A stretch of DNA of 64,000 nt from Ditylenchus dipsaci (lineage: Eukaryota; Nematoda; Chromadorea; Rhabditida; Anguinidae), in NCBI GenBank assembly GCA_004194705.1, contig SADC01001295.1, positions 475,377 through 539,376 of the forward strand, read 5' to 3'. Shown here one piece after another: positions 33,701 to 42,600 of the stretch. Under the pieces are notes generated by a model. It worked only from the letters and a program-made list of their open reading frames with translations, was not told the origin of the DNA and did no database searches. How positions within the stretch are numbered: position 1 is the first letter of the stretch; each line of letters starts with the position of its first letter. Position numbers and translations under genes: made by a program.

Positions 33701-34214
33701 CCTATAAGTTACACCTAGGGCTGGTCCCGAGGGCTAGAGAGAGCTTCCACTGTACTCAATAAAGTCATCTTTGCATTAACCTGGTACTCGTATAAACTCA
33801 TAAATTCATATAAACCAGGGCTCTGAAATTTGGAAAATAGAAAAATTCGTCCAAAATAGCGACATTATTAATGCCCGTGGCTATAATTTTAGAAGTCGGT
33901 GTCAGTGTAATGCCCAAGGATTTATTAGTTAGGTTGTGTCACATACCTCAAGAGAAGCATTAGAGTGTGGAGTAGAAGCAGTGATACAGAGCAGTTTAGT
34001 GTTAACTAGTTGGTTTGTGCCTTGTCGCTTGTTGAACATGGTGTCTCGGCATATCAATGGGGCAAACGCGTCTGTAATACAACAAGCATACACTATAGAT
34101 ATTCCAATCTGACAAACCCTTAGCAGCACTATTAGAAGCAGGGAAACGGGTGATGTATGAAAGGGGTGAAGATCCACTCGAGGTTACTTCATCTACTTGG
34201 CGGCAATGATACAT
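24800..34214 (-). CDS. Unassigned coiled-coil protein (seven exons found)
   Basis: Exons, 5' to 3': 34214-34118, 34071-33947, 33255-32600, 32554-32438, 26432-26319, 26235-26086, 24940-24800 (stop). All joins from the third exon on are phase 0, and intron 1 is 46 bp. Exon 2 ends in phase 0 but exon 3 starts needing phase 1, so a small exon is missing or a base is wrong. The third exon (656 bp) is Pro/Tyr/Ser/Asn-rich (PVMNPYACTNPKVSNPPPG) and includes a Cys pair, CMKC. The fourth is a helix, VDLRLKKEQTELNISQWK. Then come a Lys-rich run (KASKKKTKKKKSEP), LALTMQRKCLVQNSGTGW, and an acidic tail, EEVEQKEEDDNDSDGHSSWS, ending SSPLL. No family recognised. The 6 kb intron 32437-26433 holds the nested transposons. 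Confidence 0.7.
25195..25300. mobile_element. Solo right end of the TCGAGCGCTCGA hAT-like family
   Basis: Iterated GAGCGCTCG words end CGAGCGCTCGACAACCCT, matching the right end of 18620-19187. No left end was found nearby. Confidence 0.6.
25481..25735. mobile_element. pogo-type MITE
   Basis: The ends TACCGTATTTCTTCTAATAA and TTATTAGAAGAAATACGGTA are near perfect. The subterminal words AAGCGGGCA and AAACGGGCA are iterated. The interior has GCTCCCACGAGTTCTACCGA, shared with several copies. Confidence 0.85.
25748..25930. mobile_element. TA-flanked MITE, GCTCTCTATAACGAC family
   Basis: The ends CAGTTGAAGCTCTCTATAAC and TTATAGAGAGCGTCGACTG carry several iterated CGTTATAAAGAGC words inward. A TA follows the right end. 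It has the Tigger/p​ogo-style terminal form (family knowledge). Confidence 0.7.
26844..26990. mobile_element. CTCGATACAGTGTA-family MITE, right side cut by pogo element
   Basis: TA then CAGTCTGCTCTCGATACAAT, followed by iterated ACTCTCGATATAGTGTA words. The right end runs directly into TACCGTATTC of the pogo relic. Related copies lie at 28560, 46051, 46425 and 47230. Confidence 0.7.
26989..28062 (+). pseudogene. pogo-like transposase relic with its 5' terminal repeat
   Basis: The 5' end TACCGTATTCTCTCTATTAG is followed by iterated TCTAATAGAAGCGC words. The frame at 27264-27485 has an acidic leader and a CENP-B-type helix-turn-helix start (KRKAYTTEQKLEAADYAKKY), then breaks. The frame from 27541 resumes in the C-terminal part: FYEDWMLHGENEVTKARNP, VYFQWIFEAWDSLSKE and LKSCGITNSTHRSEDDKIHC, typical of pogo/Tigger proteins. 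The DDE catalytic core between them is missing. Transposase cuts and pastes elements with such ends (family knowledge). The 3' terminal repeat was not found; TATACTGTATATTTTCTAAT near 28036 may be a decayed end. Confidence 0.8.
28560..28698. mobile_element. CTCGATACAGTGTA-family MITE
   Basis: Iterated CTCGATTTAGTGTA words end at the right in CTGTATCGAGAGTTGACTGTA. The left end is decayed. Confidence 0.6.
29193..30600. mobile_element. hAT-like element with inverted CGAGGACGA arrays
   Basis: A perfect 8-bp duplication, CTTTGAAC, flanks it (29185-29192 and 30601-30608). The ends are CAGTGTTGTGCA and TGCACAACACTG. Next to each lies an array of TACGAGGACGAAGACGA words facing the other (29203-29390 and 30400-30580). 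The arrays give long spurious open frames, which I do not call genes. No transposase is seen. A TRIM has inserted inside. Confidence 0.9.
29534..30060 (-). mobile_element. TRIM: miniature LTR retrotransposon with 85-bp LTRs
   Basis: Two direct repeats of exactly 85 bp (29534-29618 and 29976-30060) differ at only a few bases, and each starts TG and ends CA as read on the plus strand. The perfect 5-bp duplication ATTTT flanks it (29529-29533 and 30061-30065). On the minus strand the 5' LTR is followed after two bases by TGGCGCAATCG, a tRNA-type primer site, and AAAGGGGAGA directly precedes the 3' LTR as a polypurine tract. The internal 357 bp have no coding capacity. Confidence 0.92.
31200..32048. 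mobile_element. Element with inverted GGCATCAAAATGG arrays
   Basis: The left side (31200-31240) has two TTTGATGCCG units. The right side (31923-32048) has seven 16-18 bp units of GGCATCAAAATGGTC type in the opposite orientation. The block GACATTCCTATTTTGATGCC is mirrored on the right. The middle contains degenerate GGTAGTACTCAGGTG repeats like those in 20688-21876. The borders are approximate. Confidence 0.55.
33495..33563 (-). repeat. tRNA-derived SINE or tRNA pseudogene
   Basis: The minus strand reads TATCTCAGTGGTAGAGAAGC, an A-box-like stretch, then GAGTTCGATTTTC, a B-box-like stretch, about 45 bp apart. The acceptor ends (GCTTTGG and ATTAGAAG) do not pair, so it is not a functional tRNA. 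Confidence 0.55.
33610..33752. mobile_element. TA-flanked MITE, CTCTCTATAAGATAC family
   Basis: TA, then CAGTCGACACTCTCTATAAG on the left and AGAGCTTCCACTG then TA on the right, with iterated TATAAGATACAC words. It lies between exons of the coiled-coil gene. Confidence 0.6.
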
Positions 34215-34642
34215 ATTTTACTGCAACTATCTACAAAAAAACAACTTTTTAACAAAAAAAGGTGCATTAATTGAAGTTATCCAGCCAATTCTATAATTAT
34301 TTCGTTTCAAAAAGTGGTATCCAGTATTGAAAAAAAACACAGGCGAATCAAATGAAGTCGTCAAAAGTTTTTATTTTGTTGAACAAACGGAGGTGTGTGT
34401 ATAAAAGTAGAACGAAATGCCAGAAATATCTTTTGCCGCTGGGAAATAAGGTTTGTATTGCTTGGATATTGCAAGGGAAGGGGCTTGTCATCGTTCTAAT
34501 TTGATTTGGTTTTACCAGCCTAGAGAAACTACAAGTCAATAAATGTCCATCAAAATGCAAGAAATGTCCATCAAACCAAAATTTTCAGCGGATTTCGGCC
34601 ACTGTGGAGTGGCATTCTAAGCGATCGAAGTTATTTTCTGAC

Positions 34643-34725
34643 TATAATTTAAAATGTTTCATTCCACGGCTCCCAACTCAAAATTTTAAAATTTTAGTCG
34701 GGAGCCGTGGAATGAAGCATTTTCA
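34643..34725. repeat. Short perfect hairpin
   Basis: AAAATGTTTCATTCCACGGC and its complement flank a short AT-rich loop with ACTCAAAATTTTAAAATTTT. It lies 5' of the coiled-coil gene. Confidence 0.65.
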
Positions 34726-35660
34726 AAAGATAGGAAAAAAAGTTTATGCCCAGAAATATTGCAGAATACAGAAATAAGTATAAGAATATTTTCCGCCCGG
34801 ACATTTAAACAACCCTATAATTTTGCAACTGAGAGGGGATGGCTTTAGTAGCGAATGACTTGGATCACCACATAATTTAAATTTAAAAGGGGAGGGGGAA
34901 TTAATATGCGCATCTCCTAGGTCAGAGGTCCTAGTGCCGCTGAGTGCACGCCTTATTTTCACATTTATTTACAAGTTTAATCATTTTCGGGTTGTTCATT
35001 GGTTTGATTATATTTTCTGAACTTTTTACAATTGTACATGTTTTATATACCAATGAGTAGCTAAGGTTCTAGGCTTTAATTTGAGCCATCATATCAGGGA
35101 AAAAAATACCATTTAGTTAGAGCTAAAATTTCAATAATGACCGATTCTGGGCCTTCGAACATACTCTCTTCTTGTTGGGTTGAACCTTTACTAGCTATCC
35201 ACTTTTCTCAAGTCAATTAAGTGTCAAAATATTTCTATCTAACACTTCAGGCTATTCTGACTCTTAAAATTTGTAAACGCCCTTTGAGAAATCAATTAAA
35301 TGGTAAAGGTTGAGGCGATAAAAGACCAGGTAAGCATAATTTTGGTTGGTTTTCTTTCACCTTGATGGTCATTCGTAATTACCAAATTAAAGCAGTTTTT
35401 GTCAGAAAATCAGTGCTGGAAAATAATTCCGATCGACTGCTCGGTAGCTTTTTGGCCCGGAAAGTCAGTAAACTTTCTTTAAAAAATTTATTGATTAATC
35501 TTGAAATCATTTAGTGCAACACCATGAAGGTGTTGAGCATGTTTGCAATAGATAATACATATTCATTTTATTTGAAAAGAGTTTCATTACAATTGCGCAC
35601 AATAATTAGATGATTTTACAATGTTCCCTTTACTTTATGTTCGCATTCAACATAACTTAT
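34726..35660. other. Intergenic, no supported gene
   Basis: Short repeated words only. This is the space between the 5' end of the coiled-coil gene and the 3' end of EndoU. Confidence 0.4.
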
Positions 35661-38366
35661 TCAAAACTTCATGCCAGGATATGAAGTGGACAGACAAGTG
35701 CCTGAATCACAGGACTGCTTGAACGAGGTCACATACAGAGGGTTGCTGTTGATTGTGAACTTGCATCTCTCATTGCCTGAATGGGTGAACGAGCAGACTG
35801 TGAACAAAGACAAGTCGAAGGCTAGAACAATTTTGTTAAATTAACTTTTAAACCACAGCAGAAAGTAGGTTTGGGCAAAAAGTCACTTTTTTATTAAAAT
35901 CTTTGCTAAACATCGCCTTACGCCCCTTAGTAGAATGTTCTAGTGAGTTAAAAAGTTAAAGGGGGGGGGGCATTTGGTGGGGGGGGGGGGGCGGTTGACA
36001 AATGGGTTTGTCAACACAGTGAGAAACTCATTGACAGGTTCCAAAATATTTTATGTATAAGACTTAAATGTTTTTTATAATGGGTTTGACTAAATTATTC
36101 AAGATTATTTAGTGAAACCCATTGTAAATAACATGAAAAGCCTTTTTTGAACCTGTCAATGAGTTTTTCGTTATGTCGAGAAACTCATTTTTCAACTAGC
36201 CCCCCTCCAAATGTCACCCCTCCCCTTTAAAAACTGTGTAGATGTATCTAAGCAGATATTTAGAACCCATTTAAGGAGCTTTAAAAAGACCAACCTGGAG
36301 AAGATCTGAGAAGAAAGCCACCGATTCGTTTGATGTAGTCATTCCACTTATACTGGATGGTACCCAATAGGTTGGCATCATAGGCGTAATAGCCGTGATA
36401 GTTGATCAGGCCAGCCTTTTCAAGCAAGTAAAACCGAACCCAGTAGTGCTGACCCTCGATTATAGTGTCTCGAAACTCGCCACTGAACACATGCTCCCAT
36501 CCAGAACTGCCTTTGGCCCCGTCACAACGGAATAGGTGCCGAACCATAGGTTGAACAGGGTTGCGTGGAAGCTGGCATAGTCGTCGCCCGTCTTGTCTAC
36601 AAATTTTAATTTTCTAGAAAACTGTTAGTTACTCATTTCTGGAGGTCAATTTTTTTGAATTTTGTTTCCCGAAAACTAAATTTAATATCTTTTTATCTGC
36701 ATTTTTGCACATTTTAGTCAAGTGAACTAAATATATTGATAAATTTTCTAGTTTTAAACACATATCGGCTTCCTACTAGAATAAATGTTAACATGACAAA
36801 ATCCCTTTTTTCGGATTACAGTTTTAACTGCCTGGTTAGAAGAACTCCACGAAACCGGCCCTAAAGTAACCGCTAATGGCCCTGATAACCCTGAGTACCG
36901 CTAATTTCATGATATAATCCACTTCTAAGATGTACCTAATATGTACTTTTTAAAGGTCCTTGTGAAGCCAAACTTTGTTGACAACTCATTGTTTCAATAT
37001 TTAGATTTGCAGTATCTTAATTATTTGGGCCATACTTACTTTTTCCTTTCAAATACTCGTAAGCCAGCTTAAAGACAGTAGTATTAGTGACTGTAGTCAG
37101 AAAAGTGTCCAGTGCAGCACGTCTTACATCGTCCATGGATTCCTCCTCGGTGCACACCTAAAGGATTAATGCGATAAAGAGGCCGTCGTGAAAATTTTTG
37201 GGGCTGTTGGATAAGCAGTTAATCGAACATCAAAAAACATCTTACCTGATAGTTTTAGACCATTATATAGTATACTCAAACTTTATTGTCTTTTCAATTT
37301 TTTAGAGTCCTTTCTAAGGAGTTCCTGATAGCTCTATTAAAGTTTAAAATTTTTAAAATGCAAATAATTGGTAGGGTGACCAATGCGAAAAACATCTCTA
37401 GCATCTTAATGGGGTCCTTATTTTTTTTCTAGCATCCGCAATAACACTCCTAACAAAAACCGCAGAATATTTTTTGCTTCTCGATCCAGCTTGAAAAATT
37501 TTATGGCCTAAAGTCCCGACCGCGCCGTTTAGCCACATCTTAGTTTGGGACTCTGTCAAAGTTTTTGTTTAAAAGATTTATATGGGAATCTGCTTGAAAG
37601 CTTCTACAAACCTACAATAAAACGTTTACAGTCAGCATCGCTTTAATACAATTTCAAATACCAACTAAACTGACCGGAGGTGGAAAAGTGAGTGGTTGTA
37701 GATGCTGAGTAGGGCTTTGTAGACAGGACGTTCCAGGAAAGCTTCGCTCACATTGTTGAACAGCCTGAAAGCATCTTTTAGGCCAAAAACACTCTGTTAG
37801 GTAGACTCACGGGCTCGGTGACACATCCTTCTCCCCGTCCACCTTGTTGCCCCAATTGAATGTGATGCTCGAGTTGGAGACTCTGTCTTCAGAATCTGCC
37901 TCCCATAGGGCATCCACCAGCTTTTGCAGCTCTGGATCAGCAGTTTCGTTCTTCTTGTGGGGTGGTTTGTGGCTGGAGTTATGGTGGTGATGTCGCCCTT
38001 CCAAATAGTATTCTGGGGTTGGATCGACTGCAGGCATAGTCTCCAAGTGGACTGATACAATCTGCAATTTTAGAACGAAAGTAGGAATTTTCGGATGTAG
38101 GCTAGCTTACCCGCTGCCATGATCCATCGCCTAATTCAACGCCAACCACGGCTTTTACTTGACTGTGGAGATAATCGAACACACATTTCTAATAGAGAAT
38201 TTTTTCAATATGTTCAATATGTTTTTTGAATTAGCTATAAAACAACCTTGTGCACAACTTGTCCGAAAACTCCTCGGAAATTGATGGGCTGAGCCAAGGC
38301 ACAGACTGTGTACACTGCTATTTCAAATTCGGGGCTTGTGCCTACCAACACATTCTTTGGCTGATC
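35661..38366 (-). pseudogene. EndoU-family endoribonuclease, two domains, incomplete
   Basis: EndoU proteins are secreted or intracellular RNases with a preference for U. Exons, 5' to 3': 38366-38247, 38188-38111, 38061-37811, 37764-37671, 37157-37040, 36596-36295, 35797-35661 (stop). The first two encode the end of one domain (VLVGTSPEFEIAVYTVCALA, then VCVFDYLH-like). After a linker with a His run, the second domain has LQKLVDALWEADSEDR, PLFNNVSEAFLERPVYKALL, ALDTFLTTVTNTTVFKLAYE, FHATLFNLWFGTYS, GSSGWEHVFSGEF and QHYWVRFYLLEKAGLINY (catalytic His region), GGFLLRSSP and YVTSFKQSC...TCLSTSYPG. Oddities: the start of domain 1 is absent before the KCNQ gene; near 36530 one base is missing; the SPEFEIALYT segment of domain 2 is missing at the last junction, whose intron carries a foldback. 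Confidence 0.85.
35955..36235. mobile_element. Foldback in the last EndoU intron
   Basis: TTAAAGGGG...CATTTGG runs into GAAACTCATTGACAGGTTCC on the left and is mirrored by GGAACCTGTCAATGAGTTTT, then CCAAATGTCACCCCTCCCC, on the right. Long G runs lie in the left arm. The inner unit ATGGGTTTG is also mirrored. Confidence 0.7.
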
Positions 38367-39657
38367 CTAAAAAAATTTGTGTAGGTAATGACGAAAATCA
38401 TTTAGATTTTAATTAATGAATTTATGAATTTCTCCAATAAGTTGCGGCGGCTTATTTTCCAAGCTTTCTTCAAGGCGATAAATAATAAGAAAAAATATGG
38501 TATTCACACAACCGAAGAAACTTAGGTTCGAACCCGCCTAGCTCCATACTTACGTTTAGGGGTCTAAAGTTTTAAAAAATTACATAAAAATGTCTGAGAA
38601 CAAATGATATTTTGGACTTTTAGAAAAACAACAAACAAATAAAATAAAATATTTTTTTTCAGAAAAAGCTAAAGTTTAGAAGGGGTGTGCACAAGCTGGC
38701 CCGATACAGCCTGGCTGAACCCCTATATCAGGCCTGAATCCGTCTGGGGTTATTCTCTTTAAAGCGAATAAATTCAAAATGGGGGCTTGGGGGCTTGGAG
38801 TTGAGATGCGCGCACTCACTTACTTTAGACATAATTCCGAGCAAGACTCTTGATTGAAAATGCATTTAGAGAGTCTTTTTGCCCAGATCCAGTGACCAAA
38901 ACGGGGTAGAATACTCTCATGTATATAAAAAGTAAAGTATCCAGATACCCTCCAGTACCCTTTACCTTGGTCCCAAAGGCCTGCGAGAAATTCAAAATAT
39001 GTCAAAATTTTCGACTCCCACCCCTCGGGGGTAGATGGTGATTTTGAGGTATTTTAGGGTCATTTTAGGTGATTTATCACATTTTCATTGATGGAGCTGG
39101 GCAAAAAGAGTCTTTTACTGCATTTTGATTAAAATCCTGCTCGGAATTGTGTCGCAGATGCGCAAGTGATTAGGTCATAGGTAACCCTAAGCCATGGGGT
39201 GCGCACACACAAACATACCTTAGACACAAATCACTCGAAAATGACCCCGGATGCATAAAAAGCAGGCATACCAGGATTTTTTTATGCTTCATTCTTTATA
39301 AGTAAAGAAACTGTTCAAAATCTATCATTTTTTCTTTACTTAAACTAAAAAGGCTAAAATTTAGTGTCCCTTTATGGCTTTGAGCAGAAAAAATGAGTTC
39401 GGAATGTGATTAGGGACCACATTAAAGAAATCCCAGTATTAGGGGGGGACTTGAGAAGTGCCGCTAAAAGTACAAAATCAGGGCTTTTTATAAAATAGGC
39501 AATCTCGATGCAAAAAACTGATTTTAATTGAACTAGCCTTATCAGACCGTTTATTTGTTTACAATAAACACTCAATAAAACACTCCCACAAATTGGTCCA
39601 ACACACACACAAGCTTTTCCTCCCTTCTAATCATTAGCAATTTTAGGCAGTGTCAAA
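38367..39657. promoter_or_regulatory. Head-to-head interval between EndoU and KCNQ
   Basis: It must hold upstream sequence of the KCNQ gene. From 38822 to 39166 it carries a MITE with ends ACATAATTCCGAGCAAGACT and, inverted, CCTGCTCGGAATTGTGT. A GGTTCGAACCCGCC motif at 38524 is B-box-like without a matching A box. No coding exon for the missing EndoU half was found. No clear promoter motif is seen. Confidence 0.4.
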
Positions 39658-42600
39658 ATGATAGATTCTGCCGAAGTTGCTCAAATGCAGAAACCCTTCC
39701 TACACAACAATCCTAACCAGCAAAGAAGTGTTAGACACAGAGCTCAGTTGGTGCACCGACGATTCCGCAGTCAGGTCTACAACTTTTTGGAGAGGCCTGA
39801 CAACACACTTGGGTTTTTGTATCATATAGGCAAGTTTTTTTTAAGCAAGCCCATATTTTTAGCGTGAAAATCTATTTGGGTCTAGTACAGACATAAAACG
39901 CATCAATTTAATATTTTTTTAATTCATGACTTTTGCGTGGTTAGGCATATTTTATTCTGTTAACTATATTTGGACAGTCTGAGTCAGAATGACCACCCAC
40001 TCATTCTGACTCGAAATGGGATCCACCGAATTAACTGTAGAATTCTAGAAGTCAAAAATTTAAAAAAACTTTTATTTCGTGTATGTGACTTAGTGACCCC
40101 TTGTTTTTGCTTGAAAATTACGTAGTTCTTGTAGGTCCAACCTTCATATCCTATTCAACTTTTATAAAAAACAACAAGATGATATGAAGATGGTAGTGAG
40201 TTATATTTTGAACCCCAATTTTTTGCCGATAATACCTTGTTCAGCAGGAATATTGGTTAAAAGAAACTTCTTAGCCGAGTCGGTCTTGATGGCGCAGTGG
40301 ATAAATGTCTGCACATTCTAAAATTTTAAGTCTAATGTTCGCATCTTTGTGGGTGGATGGGCCTTTTATAGGGTGGTTTGCTAAATTATTTGCTTGCTGC
40401 TAGAGAAGGGTCCAACATTATAACTTGCAAATTGTGCCTTTTAGCTGACCCATTCTGATGGTCTTCTATAAGATTGGCAATGCAGTTTGCACATTTTTGT
40501 TATAGGATCTGTGCTAGCCAAAACCACAAGGGAACCAAGTCATCTCGAAAAATTCCTATAATTGCCTTATATTTTTTCTGCATTCCTTCTAGCATATTTG
40601 GAGAATTCCGAAGAAGATATTTTTTAGCAAAAAATATACTTAGGCAAACTATTTTGCTTTAATTGGGTAATTTTTTGTGGAAAGTTAAAAAAAGAGTCGT
40701 CAAAGAAAACTTTTTTCGGCAGGACTGTTTCAAACGCCCCTGACTTAGAATCATGTCTCAGAAAAAGAAAAAGTAAAGTGTATAACTAAATCACAATTTT
40801 TACAGCCGTATTTTCGTGCATTTTGTTTGTGTGTTGCTTGAGCGCGATGTCTGATTTGGATGAGCAAGTTCTGGACTTTATTCACTACATGGAAATATTC
40901 CTTGCCATCTATTTTTTGCTCGAATTTCTGTCCAGATTGTGGTCTGTGGGTGCAGATGGCAAATACCAGGGTGTAATAGGTAGGCACTTTTGCTGCTTTT
41001 GAGCTAACTTTTGAATCACTTTTTACAGGCAGATTGATTTACTTGAGAAGACCAGTCTGTTTAATTGATGTTCTCGTGCTCTGTGCCACTTTTTTCGTGT
41101 TCTTGTGGAGCAGAATTTCGTTAGCAACACTGATGCTATTGAGAAGCTAAGATTCTTGCAGATTCTCAGACTTTTTCACATAGATAGACAGGTGAATCAC
41201 AATTTGACCCTATTGTTGAATCCATACAAGTTTTTGCCTTGGTCCTCCGGCTGTTTTTTGGCTTGTGTTCAGGCACAGAGCATGCCAACATATGTTAACA
41301 CTCCTCTTGTCGAACGTGATATTCGGGAGTCCTGGCTCAGAATATCACGCTGAGCACAATGATCGTTTTGGTTTGATAAATTTTAAGGAAAAAGTTGGGG
41401 TTTGAGGTGCTCAAAAGCACAGATTTTTTCAAAATTTATTCTTTTAATGAAAAATCATTTCTGGGGGTGAAATTTTACGAGAAATTCAAAAAAATCCAAA
41501 CTCTAAAAGTGCACTTAGCGGTCACAAACAAGATGTTTTATATTTTTTTATCCTTTTAATTCTTATTTGAAAGGAACAATAGGGCCCATACGCACACCAT
41601 TGACGGCAAATGGAGCAACTATAAAGAGCGCCACAGACATTTGCGGAAATCAACACCACTCAATCACCACATCAATGAATATAATAGGAGAGAACGCTAC
41701 GATGCTCCAAATGTCTTTTTTAATTTCGGAGTCAAGTTGCTGAATTGTATCTTAGTAAATAAAGAATACAAATATAAAACAGCTTGTTTCTGACCGCTGT
41801 GTGCATTTTTAGAGACTAATTTTTTTTAAATTCTCGTGAAATTCGACCTCTAGAAATGATTCTTCGTCAAAAAAAATTTCGGATCATTTGTTTGAGCACC
41901 CTAAACCAAAGTAGCCCCAAGAAGTTTGGGTAGAGCCTTTGAACATTCGTAGTTTTTAATTTTTTCCTTGGCACAAAAATTAAAAAAACGTCATAATTTT
42001 TTAGGTACTTTATATTTTTCAAATCTGTAACATACATCTTGAAGAGGAAATGCAAGGATATTTTTTGACTACTTATTTGTCCAAAAGTTAAGTTCGCAAA
42101 AAAGCCTCTGAGGGTGACTCATATTCAAATGTCTATGAAATATTTGACACCACACAGACTGAGTACAGAAAGAAATTTGTTCTACAGTCGAGTCTCGATT
42201 TAACGTACCCCCTGGGGACCGGCCCTAGGGGTACGTTAAATCGAGGGGTACGTTATATCGGGGGTGAATTTGACGGAGTTTATTATTGGAGGTACCGGCC
42301 CTGGGAGTACGTTAAATCGAAGGGTACGTTAAATTGGGGGTACGTTAAATCGAGACTCGACTGTATAGAAAATCTCATGAAGAATTTTAATGTGCAAAGA
42401 AAGTTTAAAATGCTTTTCTTAAGCAGTCATGGCCTCTATATGACAGGTCTCTTTTTAGAGCTGTCATTTGTCCTCACTAAAATGTGCACACTGTCAAATT
42501 TGAAATTTTGACACCGGATTCATGTCCAGCATGGTCGATTAGCTTAGAAAACAGCTCTTATAATAAACAAATTTCTCCTGAGACAAAAAACATTTACCAT

